The notes: generated by a model from the sequence alone, not told the origin. A stretch of 64,000 nt of DNA from Nitrosotalea devaniterrae (GCA_900065925.1 LN890280.1:674451-738450), one strand, 5' to 3'; shown: positions 1-8,510, counted from the stretch's first letter. Made by a program: numbers and translations.

Positions 1-1
1 G

Positions 2-316
2 GCAACTCACAATGATCAAGGGTATTACTATGATGAACAATCAACTAAGACTGGAAAGAAGTCAATCTCTAGTACTAATGTTGATCCCGCAATACACATT
101 CCGGTAGGAACACTTGTTGCATTGCATGTGATAAATGAAGACAAGGACACAAGTTCAGACCAAGACCTAAACATTGATGCGTTCAATGTTCACACAAAAC
201 ACTTGAAGTACTTTGAGGCTCAGACCATAAAGTTCCTTGCAAATAAGGCAGGTACATATTCATATTATTCTGTAATTCACCCTGAAATGAAAGGTACCTT
301 AACCGTGGATCCGTAA
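2..316 (+). CDS. Cupredoxin-like protein, C-terminal part, lacking the copper Cys
   Basis: The frame is open from the left edge, so the N-terminus lies outside the window. The visible 104 residues end in a plastocyanin-type beta-sandwich tail: a His in a DAFNVH segment, then KAGTYSYYSVIHPEMKG. In blue copper proteins the matching loop is YxFCTxHPxM, as in the intact homologue at 28955-29731. Here the Cys position is Ser (codon TCT), while the downstream His and Met remain. The fold is clear, but a normal type 1 copper centre is not expected. Small cupredoxins are abundant in ammonia-oxidising archaea, where they are thought to carry electrons outside the membrane. This one may bind copper differently or be structural. 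Confidence 0.75.
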   Translation, partial: ATHNDQGYYYDEQSTKTGKKSISSTNVDPAIHIPVGTLVALHVINEDKDTSSDQDLNIDAFNVHTKHLKYFEAQTIKFLANKAGTYSYYSVIHPEMKGTLTVDP

Positions 317-377
317 AATTGACTGGTAAAATGTTTTCTAGAACATCAAACCGCTTTGAACAGGAAAGGCTCAATTC

Positions 378-761
378 ATGAGCGAAGACAAGATCCAATC
401 CTCCCGTTTTGACGTACTTGATTTAATGGATAGTTTCATCAAAAAAATTCTTGAAATACGACGAACCCTTCTTGGAGTTTCAATCTCTGGTTTTATTCTA
501 GCGCCTTTTGCAATAGGACTCTCTATATTCCTGATAACTCATCAGCACTTTTTCATTGTTCTTGAACGCGAATATGACTTTGGCATTGCTCTGAGTATCT
601 TGCTTGGAGTAGTCATTGCAATATCTGTGGGCTGGATGATAACTGGATTCAAGCAATACAAGACACTAAAATCGTGGAATAAAAAATACCAAGAATACCA
701 ACAACAAAAAGACGATATTGACAAAAAGATTGCATCACAATACGGGCTAGACCAAGATTAG
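378..761 (+). CDS. Small two-helix membrane protein with basic C-terminal coil
   Basis: This 127-residue protein of unknown function has two hydrophobic segments, at about residues 35-57 and 69-90. They are separated by a short polar loop, and a charged Lys/Gln-rich C-terminal stretch (about 93-120) could form a coiled coil. The N-terminus is hydrophilic and there is no signal peptide. The last four bases overlap the end of the convergent winged-helix gene. I do not recognise the family; a membrane-anchored adaptor is possible but unsupported. Confidence 0.7.
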   Translation: MSEDKIQSSRFDVLDLMDSFIKKILEIRRTLLGVSISGFILAPFAIGLSIFLITHQHFFIVLEREYDFGIALSILLGVVIAISVGWMITGFKQYKTLKSWNKKYQEYQQQKDDIDKKIASQYGLDQD

Positions 762-1072
762 ATCTCTTTTTTTCCAGAGTCATTCTTTTTTCTTGGAAAT
801 AATGTTTCATATGGATCCAAAATAGTTTTACAGAATTCGATACCTTTTGCGGTTGGTTTGTACATTGTAATGATGCGTTTTCCAAGGTGTCTTTCTTCAC
901 TTTGAATAAGGCCGTTTGATTCAAGTTCTTCAAGTATTGACTTGTGTTTTTTCAGATTCAGTCCGCAAAAACTCACAAGGGCTGTCTGGTTGAGTTCTCC
1001 GTATTGAACCAATATGAGGATGATATCCTTGATTATGTAAATTCTGTCACGATATGATGCTGTCCCAGACAT
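758..1072 (-). CDS. Winged-helix transcriptional regulator
   Basis: A 104-residue protein with the layout of archaeal single-domain winged-helix regulators. An N-terminal helix (YRDRIYIIKDIILILVQYG) precedes a helix-turn-helix (LNQTALVSFCGLNLKKHKSILEELESNGLI), then a wing with RIITMYKPTAKGIEF, the typical 'T.KG..F' ending of such domains in Thaumarchaeota. No ligand domain is present. It probably binds DNA as a dimer; the target is unknown. It starts at ATG and converges on the preceding small membrane protein, overlapping it by four bases. Confidence 0.75.
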   Translation of the reverse strand: MSGTASYRDRIYIIKDIILILVQYGELNQTALVSFCGLNLKKHKSILEELESNGLIQSEERHLGKRIITMYKPTAKGIEFCKTILDPYETLFPRKKNDSGKKEI

Positions 1073-1136
1073 TAGCTATATCACAATCCACTTGGCATAA
1101 TATGATATCTTGTTTTCATGATTTCCCTAATCATCG

Positions 1137-2585
1137 TTAATAACTTCTTGCAAAAATTGCATATGTCTTGCTTGGATTGTTACATACAATGCATTTAGAA
1201 TCTTCAGTTTTTGCATCAAATGGAATTACTCTGATATCTGCCCCCGTTGATTCTTTGATTATTTCCTCACATTTTGTCTGTCCACACCATGGAGAATAAA
1301 GAAAAGCGCCCGCTTCCATCTCTAACTTGAAAACTTCAAGATCTGTAACTTCACGTGTCTTTTCTTTTAGCAATTTTTTAGCATTTTCAAAAAGACTCTT
1401 CTGAATCTCATCTAGCATGGTAAGAATTCCTGTTTCTATGTTTTCAAATACAAGATCAGTCTTTTTGAGATCATCTCTGCGGACAAGGACCACTTTGCCT
1501 TTTGCAATGTCTTTTGGACCTATCTCAATACGCAAGGGAACACCTTTCATCTCCCAATCATGGAACTTGTATCCCGGAGTCACTTCATCTCTTACATCCA
1601 TGTGTACACGAAGGTTGTGTTTTGCCAATGTCTGTTTTATTTCTGAAGCTTTGCTGAGTACTAGTTCCATGTCTTGTGGTGAATAGTAAATTGGTACAAT
1701 GACTACCTGGATTGGTGCAACTCTTGGTGGTAGTACTAGCCCCTTGTCATCTCCGTGGATCATGATGAGTGCTCCTATAAGACGCCATGATACTCCCCAT
1801 GATGTCTGCCAGGCAAATGTCTCTACATTTTGCTTGTCCAAGAATTTTACATCAAATGGTTTTGAAAAGTTCTGTCCCAAAAAGTGTGAAGTTCCCATTT
1901 GTAATGCTTTACCATCTGGCATGATTGATTCCATCGTTGTGGTGTATACCGCACCAACAAATTTTTCCTTCTCACTTTTTCTACCTGTAATTACTGGAAT
2001 TGCAAGTTCTTCTTCCACAGTTTTTTTATACATTTCAAGTATTGATGTGACTTCTTGTTCTGCCTCTTCTTTGGTTGTATGTACTGTGTGACCCTCCTGC
2101 CAGAGAAATTCTGATGTTCTCAAAAATGGTTTGGTTGCCTTGATTTCTGCCCTAAGAGCAGTATTCCAAAAATTAATCTTTAATGGTAAATCTCTCCAAC
2201 TCTTAATCCATTTTGAATACATGGAGTATGCCAAGGCCTCAGATGTTGGTCTTAACGCAAGCCTGTCTCCAATTTCTGTCTCGCCTGAATGGGTGACCCA
2301 AAACACTTCGGGTGTAAATCCGGCAAAATGATCAGACTCTTTGCTTAGCAATGACTCTGGTATCAAAACGGGAAGAAATCCATTTTCATGACCTGTTGCT
2401 TTTAATTTTTGGTCAAGTGATGACTTCAAGGATTCCCATATGGAATATCCATATGGCCTAAGAACAATGAGGCCTTTCACTGGTGCATAATCTGCAAGAT
2501 GTGCCTTTAGTACTGTCTGTGTATACCACTCACTAAAATTTTCACTTTTCTTAACTGTGATTCCTATCTCTTTGCTCAATTCCAA
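1137..2585 (-). CDS. proS: Prolyl-tRNA synthetase, archaeal/eukaryotic type
   Basis: Class II aminoacyl-tRNA synthetase charging tRNA-Pro with proline in the cytoplasm. The 482 residues match the short archaeal/eukaryotic type without the bacterial editing insertion. Visible parts are motif 2 (RAEIKATKPFLRTSEFLWQEGH), motif 3 (RLIGALIMIHGDDKGLVLPP), an anticodon-binding domain (about 300-400), and a C-terminal zinc domain with CGQTKC and CIVC cysteines. The terminal Tyr ends the protein as is usual in this type. The start is a TTG; no ATG lies near the expected N-terminus. Confidence 0.97.
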   Translation of the reverse strand: MELSKEIGITVKKSENFSEWYTQTVLKAHLADYAPVKGLIVLRPYGYSIWESLKSSLDQKLKATGHENGFLPVLIPESLLSKESDHFAGFTPEVFWVTHSGETEIGDRLALRPTSEALAYSMYSKWIKSWRDLPLKINFWNTALRAEIKATKPFLRTSEFLWQEGHTVHTTKEEAEQEVTSILEMYKKTVEEELAIPVITGRKSEKEKFVGAVYTTTMESIMPDGKALQMGTSHFLGQNFSKPFDVKFLDKQNVETFAWQTSWGVSWRLIGALIMIHGDDKGLVLPPRVAPIQVVIVPIYYSPQDMELVLSKASEIKQTLAKHNLRVHMDVRDEVTPGYKFHDWEMKGVPLRIEIGPKDIAKGKVVLVRRDDLKKTDLVFENIETGILTMLDEIQKSLFENAKKLLKEKTREVTDLEVFKLEMEAGAFLYSPWCGQTKCEEIIKESTGADIRVIPFDAKTEDSKCIVCNNPSKTYAIFARSY

Positions 2586-2623
2586 TCTTTCTTATAGTTA
2601 CACTAATGAGCTTTCTGATTTTT

Positions 2624-2908
2624 TTAAAGTGGATCGCCTTTGCAGAGCACTTTGCCTGATACTCTGCTCTGGAAATTAGGACATACAAAACATTGGATGA
2701 ATGGCAACTCTTTTTTCACAACTGGGCAGTCTACTGCTTCTTCTTTCATGCGTTTGAGCATCTTTGGACTAACACCTTTTAGCTTCAACTTTCCCTTGTC
2801 ATCCATCATGCCAGATGATTTGAGCTCTGTTTTGGTTTGGTCTGAGAGCTTGATTGCCTTTTCAACAACTTTTACTGGGACTTCATACTTGTGTGGAAGT
2901 TCAGCCAT
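2624..2908 (-). CDS. Small four-cysteine protein of unknown function
   Basis: A 94-residue basic protein with four cysteines (C61, C73, C76, C89) in the C-terminal third, including CFVC. The arrangement would suit a zinc site or a small iron-sulfur cluster. The N-terminal half is helical and Lys-rich, with a GVSPKMLKRMKEEAVDC segment. It lies 38 bases upstream of proS on the same strand, so the two may be co-transcribed. Function is unknown; a translation-linked accessory protein is only a guess from position. Confidence 0.7.
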   Translation of the reverse strand: MAELPHKYEVPVKVVEKAIKLSDQTKTELKSSGMMDDKGKLKLKGVSPKMLKRMKEEAVDCPVVKKELPFIQCFVCPNFQSRVSGKVLCKGDPL

Positions 2909-2972
2909 ATTCTACAACCTGAGAAGCTTGAATATATTACTAGTGGTAAAAAGATCTGGCAATCACTTAAGA

Positions 2973-2982
2973 TTAATATAAT
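2973..2982 (+). promoter_or_regulatory. TATA box of the HAD phosphatase gene
   Basis: An AT-rich element (TTAATATAAT) centred about 30 bases before the ATG at 3010 fits an archaeal TATA box serving a nearly leaderless transcript. Assigned by position and composition only. Confidence 0.5.
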
Positions 2983-3009
2983 CTGATTTGTGGTTGAAAG
3001 AAGAAACTG

Positions 3010-3660
3010 ATGTTAGCAATCTTTGATGTTGAAGGTGTATTACTTGATGCAGAATTTCTCCCGATACTTGCCGAAAAAATTAACAAGCAAGATGAAATTT
3101 GGGCTATTACTAGACAAGGTATAGAAGGAAAAATAAATTGGGAAAATGGATTAAAAAAAAGAATCGAGCTTCTCCGTGGAATAGATTACAAAACATGCAA
3201 AGAAGTCTCTGATTCACTACAAATAATGACTGGTGCAAAAGAGGCCTGCAGAGCATTAAAAGCTGCAGGATGGAAAATCATGGCTGTGTCTGGAGGATTT
3301 ACTATAATGACTGATAGATTAAAAGAAGAACTAGAACTTGACTATGTTTTCTCAAATGAATTGATATTCAAGGATGGCAAACTTGATGGCGTAACAATAG
3401 ACGTTGACTCTGACAAGGCCAAGTCTGCAATCATAAAAATAAATGAATGGAAGGAGAAAAAAGAGAACATCGTAGTGGTTGTGGATGGAGCAAACGACAT
3501 CAAGCTGTTTAATATTTGCGGGTTAGGTGTAGCATTTAGAGCTCAAGATATGGTAAAGGAGCTAGCAACTGTAACACTGGAAGAAAAAGATCTTTCCAAA
3601 CTTATTGGGTTGATTAACAAACATTATGGTCTAAAGATACCGTTACAGACAATTGCCTAG
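3010..3660 (+). CDS. HAD-family phosphatase, SerB/ThrH-like
   Basis: A 216-residue haloacid dehalogenase subfamily IB enzyme. Motif I is FDVEGVL (nucleophile Asp6, then Glu8), where classical phosphoserine phosphatases have DxD. The DxEGVL form is the one I recall from Pseudomonas ThrH, a phosphoserine:homoserine phosphotransferase. Motif II is VSGGFTIM and motif IV is VVDGANDIKLF, both close to SerB. The likely substrate is phosphoserine, giving serine, with possible phosphotransferase activity; the exact substrate cannot be read from sequence. It is followed 39 bases later by cofE on the same strand. Confidence 0.85.
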   Translation: MLAIFDVEGVLLDAEFLPILAEKINKQDEIWAITRQGIEGKINWENGLKKRIELLRGIDYKTCKEVSDSLQIMTGAKEACRALKAAGWKIMAVSGGFTIMTDRLKEELELDYVFSNELIFKDGKLDGVTIDVDSDKAKSAIIKINEWKEKKENIVVVVDGANDIKLFNICGLGVAFRAQDMVKELATVTLEEKDLSKLIGLINKHYGLKIPLQTIA

Positions 3661-3699
3661 CGGATATCATTTTAAGCAGTAAAAAATTAAACCTGTATC

Positions 3700-4440
3700 A
3701 TGTCATTGCAAATAATCCCCATCAAGATTTCAAAAGATATTGAGTATGGGGATGACCTAGTTGAAATTTTACTCAAGACAAAGGCTGGTCGTGGATTAAA
3801 AGAAGGTGACATTTTGGTATTTACGCAAAAGGTAATCTCAAAACAAGAAGGCAAAAAGATTGACCTGTCTAAAGTCCATCCGACGCTTCTTGCAACGGGA
3901 GTTGCCAGTGCATACAAAAAGGATCCGAGGATTGTTCAACTAATTCTTGATGAAACAAAAAGAATCATCCGAATGAAAAATGGAATAATAATATCACAAA
4001 CACGCCACGGCCTTGTTTGTGCAAATGCAGGAATCGATGAAAGCAATGTAGAGAAAGGATTTGCGACACTTCTTCCAAAAGATGCTGATGACTCTGCACA
4101 GAAACTAAAACAGCGCATAAAGACCAAGACTGGAAAAAATGTGGCAGTGATAATATCTGATACGTTTGGTAGGCCGTTCCGAGAAGGTCAAACCGATGTT
4201 GCAATAGGTGTATCTGGAATATCTTCAATTATTGATTATGAGGGAAAACAAGACAACTTCAAACGAATTCTTAGGGTTACGGCAATTGCAGTTGCTGATG
4301 AAATATGTTCTGCAAGTGAATTAGTTAGGGGAAAAACACTTCACACACCGATTGCAATTGTGCGAAATTACAAGTTTGATAAAAAAAATGGACGACTTGA
4401 AGATCTATTACGAGTCAAATCCCTTGATCTGTTCCGATGA
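3700..4440 (+). CDS. cofE: Coenzyme F420-0:L-glutamate ligase
   Basis: GTP-dependent ligase that adds gamma-linked glutamates to F420-0. The 246 residues match stand-alone archaeal CofE (about 250) without the bacterial FbiB nitroreductase fusion. Diagnostic segments are GDILVFTQKVISKQEG near residue 35, RHGLVCANAGIDESN near 103, and ISDTFGRPFREGQTDVAIGVSG near 150, which hold the metal and GTP ligands. F420 is a known cofactor in Thaumarchaeota. No other cof gene lies nearby; the preceding HAD gene may share its transcript. Confidence 0.96.
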   Translation: MSLQIIPIKISKDIEYGDDLVEILLKTKAGRGLKEGDILVFTQKVISKQEGKKIDLSKVHPTLLATGVASAYKKDPRIVQLILDETKRIIRMKNGIIISQTRHGLVCANAGIDESNVEKGFATLLPKDADDSAQKLKQRIKTKTGKNVAVIISDTFGRPFREGQTDVAIGVSGISSIIDYEGKQDNFKRILRVTAIAVADEICSASELVRGKTLHTPIAIVRNYKFDKKNGRLEDLLRVKSLDLFR

Positions 4441-4494
4441 GCAAAAATTTCAGAAACAAAGATTATATGCATTGATTGATGGATTCGATAAACA

Positions 4495-5415
4495 TTGGCC
4501 GGATTAAAAATTGATTTACACTGCCATAATGAATTTTCAAACTTTCAACTTGGACCAAAAGAGACACCATATGATTGTGGAGTTACCATAAGCGAACAAC
4601 TTGACAAAGCATATGAAATGGGTCTTGATGCATTTTTCATTACAAATCACAATACCTTGAATGGATATAGCTCTCTTTTGGAGTATCGTGAGAACCATGA
4701 AAAATACAAAAAGATCAAGGTGTATCCTGGAGAAGAAGTTACCACTGATAAAGGGATACACGTTCTTGCATTTGGACTCAACCAGACCATAAAAGCAGGA
4801 GGTACCTTGGAAGAAACACTTGATGCCATCAAGTCCCAGGGGGCAATCTCTTGTGCACCTCATCCCTTTGGCCTGAGTAATGGGCTAAGGGAAAGAGCTT
4901 CGCTATGTGACTTGATTGAGGTCTTTAACAGCAACAACGTGGACAGGTATTCTAATCTTCGAGCATATCATTTTGCAAAAGCAAATAATCTCATCGAAGT
5001 GGCTGGAAGTGATTCTCATGTCGCATCAACACTTGGCAGATGTGTGAATTTAGTTGATTCTGAAAACAACCTTGATGATGTACTTTATGCACTACGACGT
5101 GGAAAAGTTACAATCGGTGAAACTGGATATATCACAGGACAGGAAATGATATCTCACGCATTGTATAAAATTGAAAATTCTAAAGAAGATATCATCATCT
5201 ACTTTCAAGAATATCATCCTCACCTGACAGGACTGTGCAGATTTTTGATAAATGCTTTTGAATCAAATCCAAATAGTATCGTGTGGACAACTGCATACAA
5301 AGTTGCGGTACGCTTGATTACAAAACTTTCAAACAAGATAAACTTCAAAGATCAGGATCACACAGTTTTGTATGAGAGAAACCTCAGAGCCATACTTCCA
5401 ATGATTCTCAAATGA
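4495..5415 (+). CDS. PHP-domain metal-dependent phosphoesterase
   Basis: The PHP superfamily fold is shown by DLHCHNEFSN at the N-terminus, TNHNTLNG near residue 50, PGEEVT near 80, APHPFGL near 120 and GSDSHVAS near 172. Together these supply the His/Asp/Glu ligands of a multi-metal site. The 306-residue length and domain order resemble TrpH/YciV-like phosphoesterases acting on nucleotides or short nucleic-acid products. A C-terminal extension (about 215-306) is helical and unlike the core. The TTG start gives (M)AGLKIDLHCH. Substrate unknown. Confidence 0.85.
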   Translation: MAGLKIDLHCHNEFSNFQLGPKETPYDCGVTISEQLDKAYEMGLDAFFITNHNTLNGYSSLLEYRENHEKYKKIKVYPGEEVTTDKGIHVLAFGLNQTIKAGGTLEETLDAIKSQGAISCAPHPFGLSNGLRERASLCDLIEVFNSNNVDRYSNLRAYHFAKANNLIEVAGSDSHVASTLGRCVNLVDSENNLDDVLYALRRGKVTIGETGYITGQEMISHALYKIENSKEDIIIYFQEYHPHLTGLCRFLINAFESNPNSIVWTTAYKVAVRLITKLSNKINFKDQDHTVLYERNLRAILPMILK

Positions 5416-5476
5416 CGATATCTCGTTGTACCTATGAATAGATTTTAATATTGCGTGATCACTTTTTTGCTTACAG

Positions 5477-5725
5477 GTGGCCGATATTTCAGAAGCAACT
5501 CCAACAAAAACAATTGATGTAAGAGGTATGTTCTGCCCTGAGCCTGTCTTTAGAACAAAGATAGAGATGGAAAGAATGGCCGTAGGAAATATTTTAAAAA
5601 TAACTGCAGATGATCCTGCCTCTGAAGAAGACATATCAAGATGGGTAAATAGAATGGGTCACCAGTTAATTGGTATTAAAAAAACAGACAAAGACCTAGA
5701 GTTTACCATTAAAAAGGTGAAGTAA
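5477..5725 (+). CDS. TusA/SirA-family sulfur carrier
   Basis: An 82-residue TusA-like protein with the signature CPEPV at Cys20, the residue that would carry a persulfide. Two C-terminal strands (DLEFTIKKVK) complete the ferredoxin-like fold. It starts at GTG and ends five bases before the TTG start of a cysteine synthase, so the two are very likely one operon. The pairing suggests sulfur delivery into or out of cysteine metabolism, but the acceptor is not known. Confidence 0.92.
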   Translation: MADISEATPTKTIDVRGMFCPEPVFRTKIEMERMAVGNILKITADDPASEEDISRWVNRMGHQLIGIKKTDKDLEFTIKKVK

Positions 5726-5729
5726 CTCT

Positions 5730-6728
5730 TTGGCTGAAACACTAGAAGATGCCGCAGGGATGCCAATAAAAATTGGTGGCACACCAATTGTACCGCTAGA
5801 ATCTCTTTCAAAAAATCAAACCGAGTTTTATGCTAAATTAGAATTTTTTAATCCGTTTGGTTCTGTAAAAGACCGAGCTGCTTACTGGATGGTAAAGATG
5901 GCAGAAGAAGCAGGTCTGATAAAAAGAGGACACACCATAATCATAGAGCCCACCTCGGGAAACACTGGTATTGCACTTGCAGGGATTGCAAAGATTCTTG
6001 GATACAAAGTAGAAATTGTAATTCCAGAAAAAGCAAGTGATGAAACAAAGAAAATAATTGAATCACTTGGTGCTACATTATACCAAACAACTGACGACTT
6101 GTGTCCCAAAGTTGGTGCAGGAACTGATCAAAGTATAGCACTTGCCCGCTCTATTGCGTCTGCAAGACCTGACAAGTACTATTCTCCTAACCAGTATGCA
6201 AACGAGGCAAATTTCATGGGCCATTACAAAGGAACAGGTCCTGAGATCTGGGAGCAGACACAAGGAAAGATAACTCACTTTTTCACTGGTGTGGGAACAG
6301 GAGGGACCATAACTGGAATAGGTGCATACCTAAAAGAAAAGAATCCTAGTATCAAGATTATTGCAGTACAGCCACAGCAAAACCACCTGATTCAAGGCCT
6401 ACGAAATTTTGAAGAGTCTTCCAAGCCTGATTTATTTATCAAGCGTGAGAAAGTAGTTGATGACTGGATAACAATTACAAACGAAGAGGCATTTGTTTCT
6501 GTTAAAGAAATATTGCAAAAAGAAAAGATACTGGTCAGTCCATCGTCTGCTACTGTCTATACTGCAATGAAAAAATATCCTATTGCAAATGGATATGCCG
6601 TTGGAATATTTGCCGATGATGGAAGAAAATTCAAAAGTCTCTATACTCAGCAGAAAATATTCACTGAGGAAGAATACGAATCTGCACTAAAAAACTCAAA
6701 ATACATCTCAAAAGTACAGTCTACCTAA
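5730..6728 (+). CDS. PLP-dependent cysteine synthase family protein
   Basis: Fold-type II PLP enzyme of the CysK/CysM family (332 residues). The PLP lysine is K47 in FNPFGSVKDRA. The substrate loop PTSGNTGIA lies near residue 75 and the phosphate-binding GVGTGGTITG near 190. The expected reaction is beta-replacement of an activated serine (O-acetyl- or O-phosphoserine) with sulfide to give cysteine. A role in cystathionine synthesis cannot be excluded. It starts at TTG, five bases after the tusA-like gene. The ThrH/SerB-like gene upstream concerns the same serine pool. Confidence 0.92.
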   Translation: MAETLEDAAGMPIKIGGTPIVPLESLSKNQTEFYAKLEFFNPFGSVKDRAAYWMVKMAEEAGLIKRGHTIIIEPTSGNTGIALAGIAKILGYKVEIVIPEKASDETKKIIESLGATLYQTTDDLCPKVGAGTDQSIALARSIASARPDKYYSPNQYANEANFMGHYKGTGPEIWEQTQGKITHFFTGVGTGGTITGIGAYLKEKNPSIKIIAVQPQQNHLIQGLRNFEESSKPDLFIKREKVVDDWITITNEEAFVSVKEILQKEKILVSPSSATVYTAMKKYPIANGYAVGIFADDGRKFKSLYTQQKIFTEEEYESALKNSKYISKVQST

Positions 6729-6731
6729 TTG

Positions 6732-7694
6732 TTACTTGCGTTCTGACAAGTACTTGTCTACATCAATTGCAGCCATGCAACCAAATGCTGCTGCGGTAAT
6801 TGCCTGTCTATATCTATGGTCATGCACATCTCCTGCGGCAAATACTCCGTCCACATTTGTCTGGGTGTGGTTTTTCAATGCAATGTATCCTTGGGCATCA
6901 AACTCAATCTGACCTTGGAACAATTTTGTATTTGGTTCGTGCCCTATTGCTACAAAGAGACCTCCTACTTCTAATGTATCGACCTTGTTTGTAGTTACAT
7001 CTTTTACTGTTATCTGACTGACCTTCTGACTACCCTTTATCTCTTCAATTACAGTATTCCAGTGGAACTGGATCTTTTTGTTTTCAAAAGCCCTATCTTG
7101 CATTACCTTACTTGCACGAAGTGTATCCTTTCTATGTATCACGTGAACCTTGTTTGCAAATTTAGTGAGAAATATTGCTTCTTCCATGGCAGAATCTCCT
7201 CCTCCTGCAACAACAATTTCCTGATTCTTGAAAAATGGTCCATCACATGTAGCACAATATGAAACACCACGTGCGCTAAACTCCTGTTCTCCTTTTGCAC
7301 CAATTTTTCTTGGAGTGGCGCCTGTTGCAATGATCACTGCATCTGCCTCATATTCTTCAGAGTATGTCAATATCTTAAACGGCCTGTGTTTGAAATCAAC
7401 ATTTACTACCTCATCGTCAATGATTGTGGTGCCCATTCTTTCTGCCTGCTGTCTCATCGTTGTCATCAATTCTGGACCCATGATGCCGTTTGCAAAACCC
7501 GGAAAATTCTCAACTTCTGTTGTAAGCATAAGCTGGCCTCCTGGAAGAATACCTGATATGATAAGAGTTTCACGCTTTGCACGTGATGTGTAAATTGAGG
7601 CAGTGTATCCTGCAGGACCTGCACCGATAATTATTACATCAAACTTTTTTTTCGCTTCTGGTTTCTTGTTTTCCGATCTTATCTCAGCTTGCAC
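6732..7694 (-). CDS. trxB: Thioredoxin reductase
   Basis: Low-molecular-weight flavoprotein disulfide reductase of 320 residues. FAD binding is shown by VIIIGAGPAGYTASIYTSR at the N-terminus and by the C-terminal GVFAAGDVHDHRYRQ. The redox-active pair is CATCDG near residue 147. The NADPH-binding segment is VVAGGGDSAMEEA. It reduces thioredoxin-like proteins in the cytosol; a redoxin is encoded at 45996-46658. It converges on the cysteine synthase gene with a three-base gap. GTG start. Confidence 0.96.
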   Translation of the reverse strand: MQAEIRSENKKPEAKKKFDVIIIGAGPAGYTASIYTSRAKRETLIISGILPGGQLMLTTEVENFPGFANGIMGPELMTTMRQQAERMGTTIIDDEVVNVDFKHRPFKILTYSEEYEADAVIIATGATPRKIGAKGEQEFSARGVSYCATCDGPFFKNQEIVVAGGGDSAMEEAIFLTKFANKVHVIHRKDTLRASKVMQDRAFENKKIQFHWNTVIEEIKGSQKVSQITVKDVTTNKVDTLEVGGLFVAIGHEPNTKLFQGQIEFDAQGYIALKNHTQTNVDGVFAAGDVHDHRYRQAITAAAFGCMAAIDVDKYLSERK

Positions 7695-7724
7695 AAGTCA
7701 AACTCGTTCAAGTTCATATTTAAA

Positions 7725-8510
7725 TTATTCATGCTTTTTGATCGACTCAATAATTCTTTGGTGATGTTCACATAGTTTTCCTAGATTGATTTGCGCATGG
7801 ATCAGATCTTCTTGCCAGTGTGCATTATACAAAATACAGTCCTTTGAATCACAAAATGGCTCTGCTGTAAGGTGGTAAAAAATTGCTTGTAATGCGTATC
7901 CATGTATGACCTTGTCTAGATTGCTGTCATGGTATTCTAGAAATTTTCCTTTGAACTGGTCCTTTAATGCGTCAAGGTTCAGACCTTGAGCGATGCTTTG
8001 TTGCATGATGATGTAATATTCACGTGGTTTTGCAGGTGCCTCTATTATTCCTGTAGTTGAGATTATTGCAGGATTGGCACAAATCACTGCTCTTCCATGA
8101 TATCTGTAATCTTCATAATCATATGTACAACCAAGTCTTGTGGTAAAAGCAAGATGAAACGTATCATCTGATAACTCTTCATTTGGAATTATTTCATTTA
8201 TGATCTTTTGAATCTCAAAACCATCATACAGTATGATGTTGCCTGATTCCAAATTGTTTTCAAATGACTTTGCCTCAAAATTGACTTCTTCTTCTGTTGG
8301 TGTATGTGCTTCAAAGGGAATGTATGGATTGAAAACCCTTGATGATGCAAGCTTGTATGCTATACTTCTATCGGATTTGAAATGGGAAAAGAAATTTTTT
8401 CTTACATGCACTGGTACATCTAATGTTTCTTCTAGAAATTTTGCTAGATTGTTTATCTTGATTTCTGGAACAGATGGTTCATCATATATGAAAATTCTAG
8501 ATATTTTCAT
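7725..8510 (-). CDS. Archaemetzincin-like protein without HExxH (DUF6775-like)
   Basis: A 261-residue cytosolic protein. The C-terminal part keeps a metzincin-like scaffold: LAFTTRLG, a central ISTTGIIEAP, then CDSKDC and LCEHH. This resembles the C-x4-C ... C-x2-C zinc scaffold of archaemetzincins. The catalytic HExxHxxGxxH is absent; the matching helix reads HGYALQAIFYH, with no Glu after the first His. Peptidase activity is therefore doubtful. It lies 25 bases before the Thi4 gene on the same strand. Family placement rests on motif resemblance alone. Confidence 0.6.
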   Translation of the reverse strand: MKISRIFIYDEPSVPEIKINNLAKFLEETLDVPVHVRKNFFSHFKSDRSIAYKLASSRVFNPYIPFEAHTPTEEEVNFEAKSFENNLESGNIILYDGFEIQKIINEIIPNEELSDDTFHLAFTTRLGCTYDYEDYRYHGRAVICANPAIISTTGIIEAPAKPREYYIIMQQSIAQGLNLDALKDQFKGKFLEYHDSNLDKVIHGYALQAIFYHLTAEPFCDSKDCILYNAHWQEDLIHAQINLGKLCEHHQRIIESIKKHE

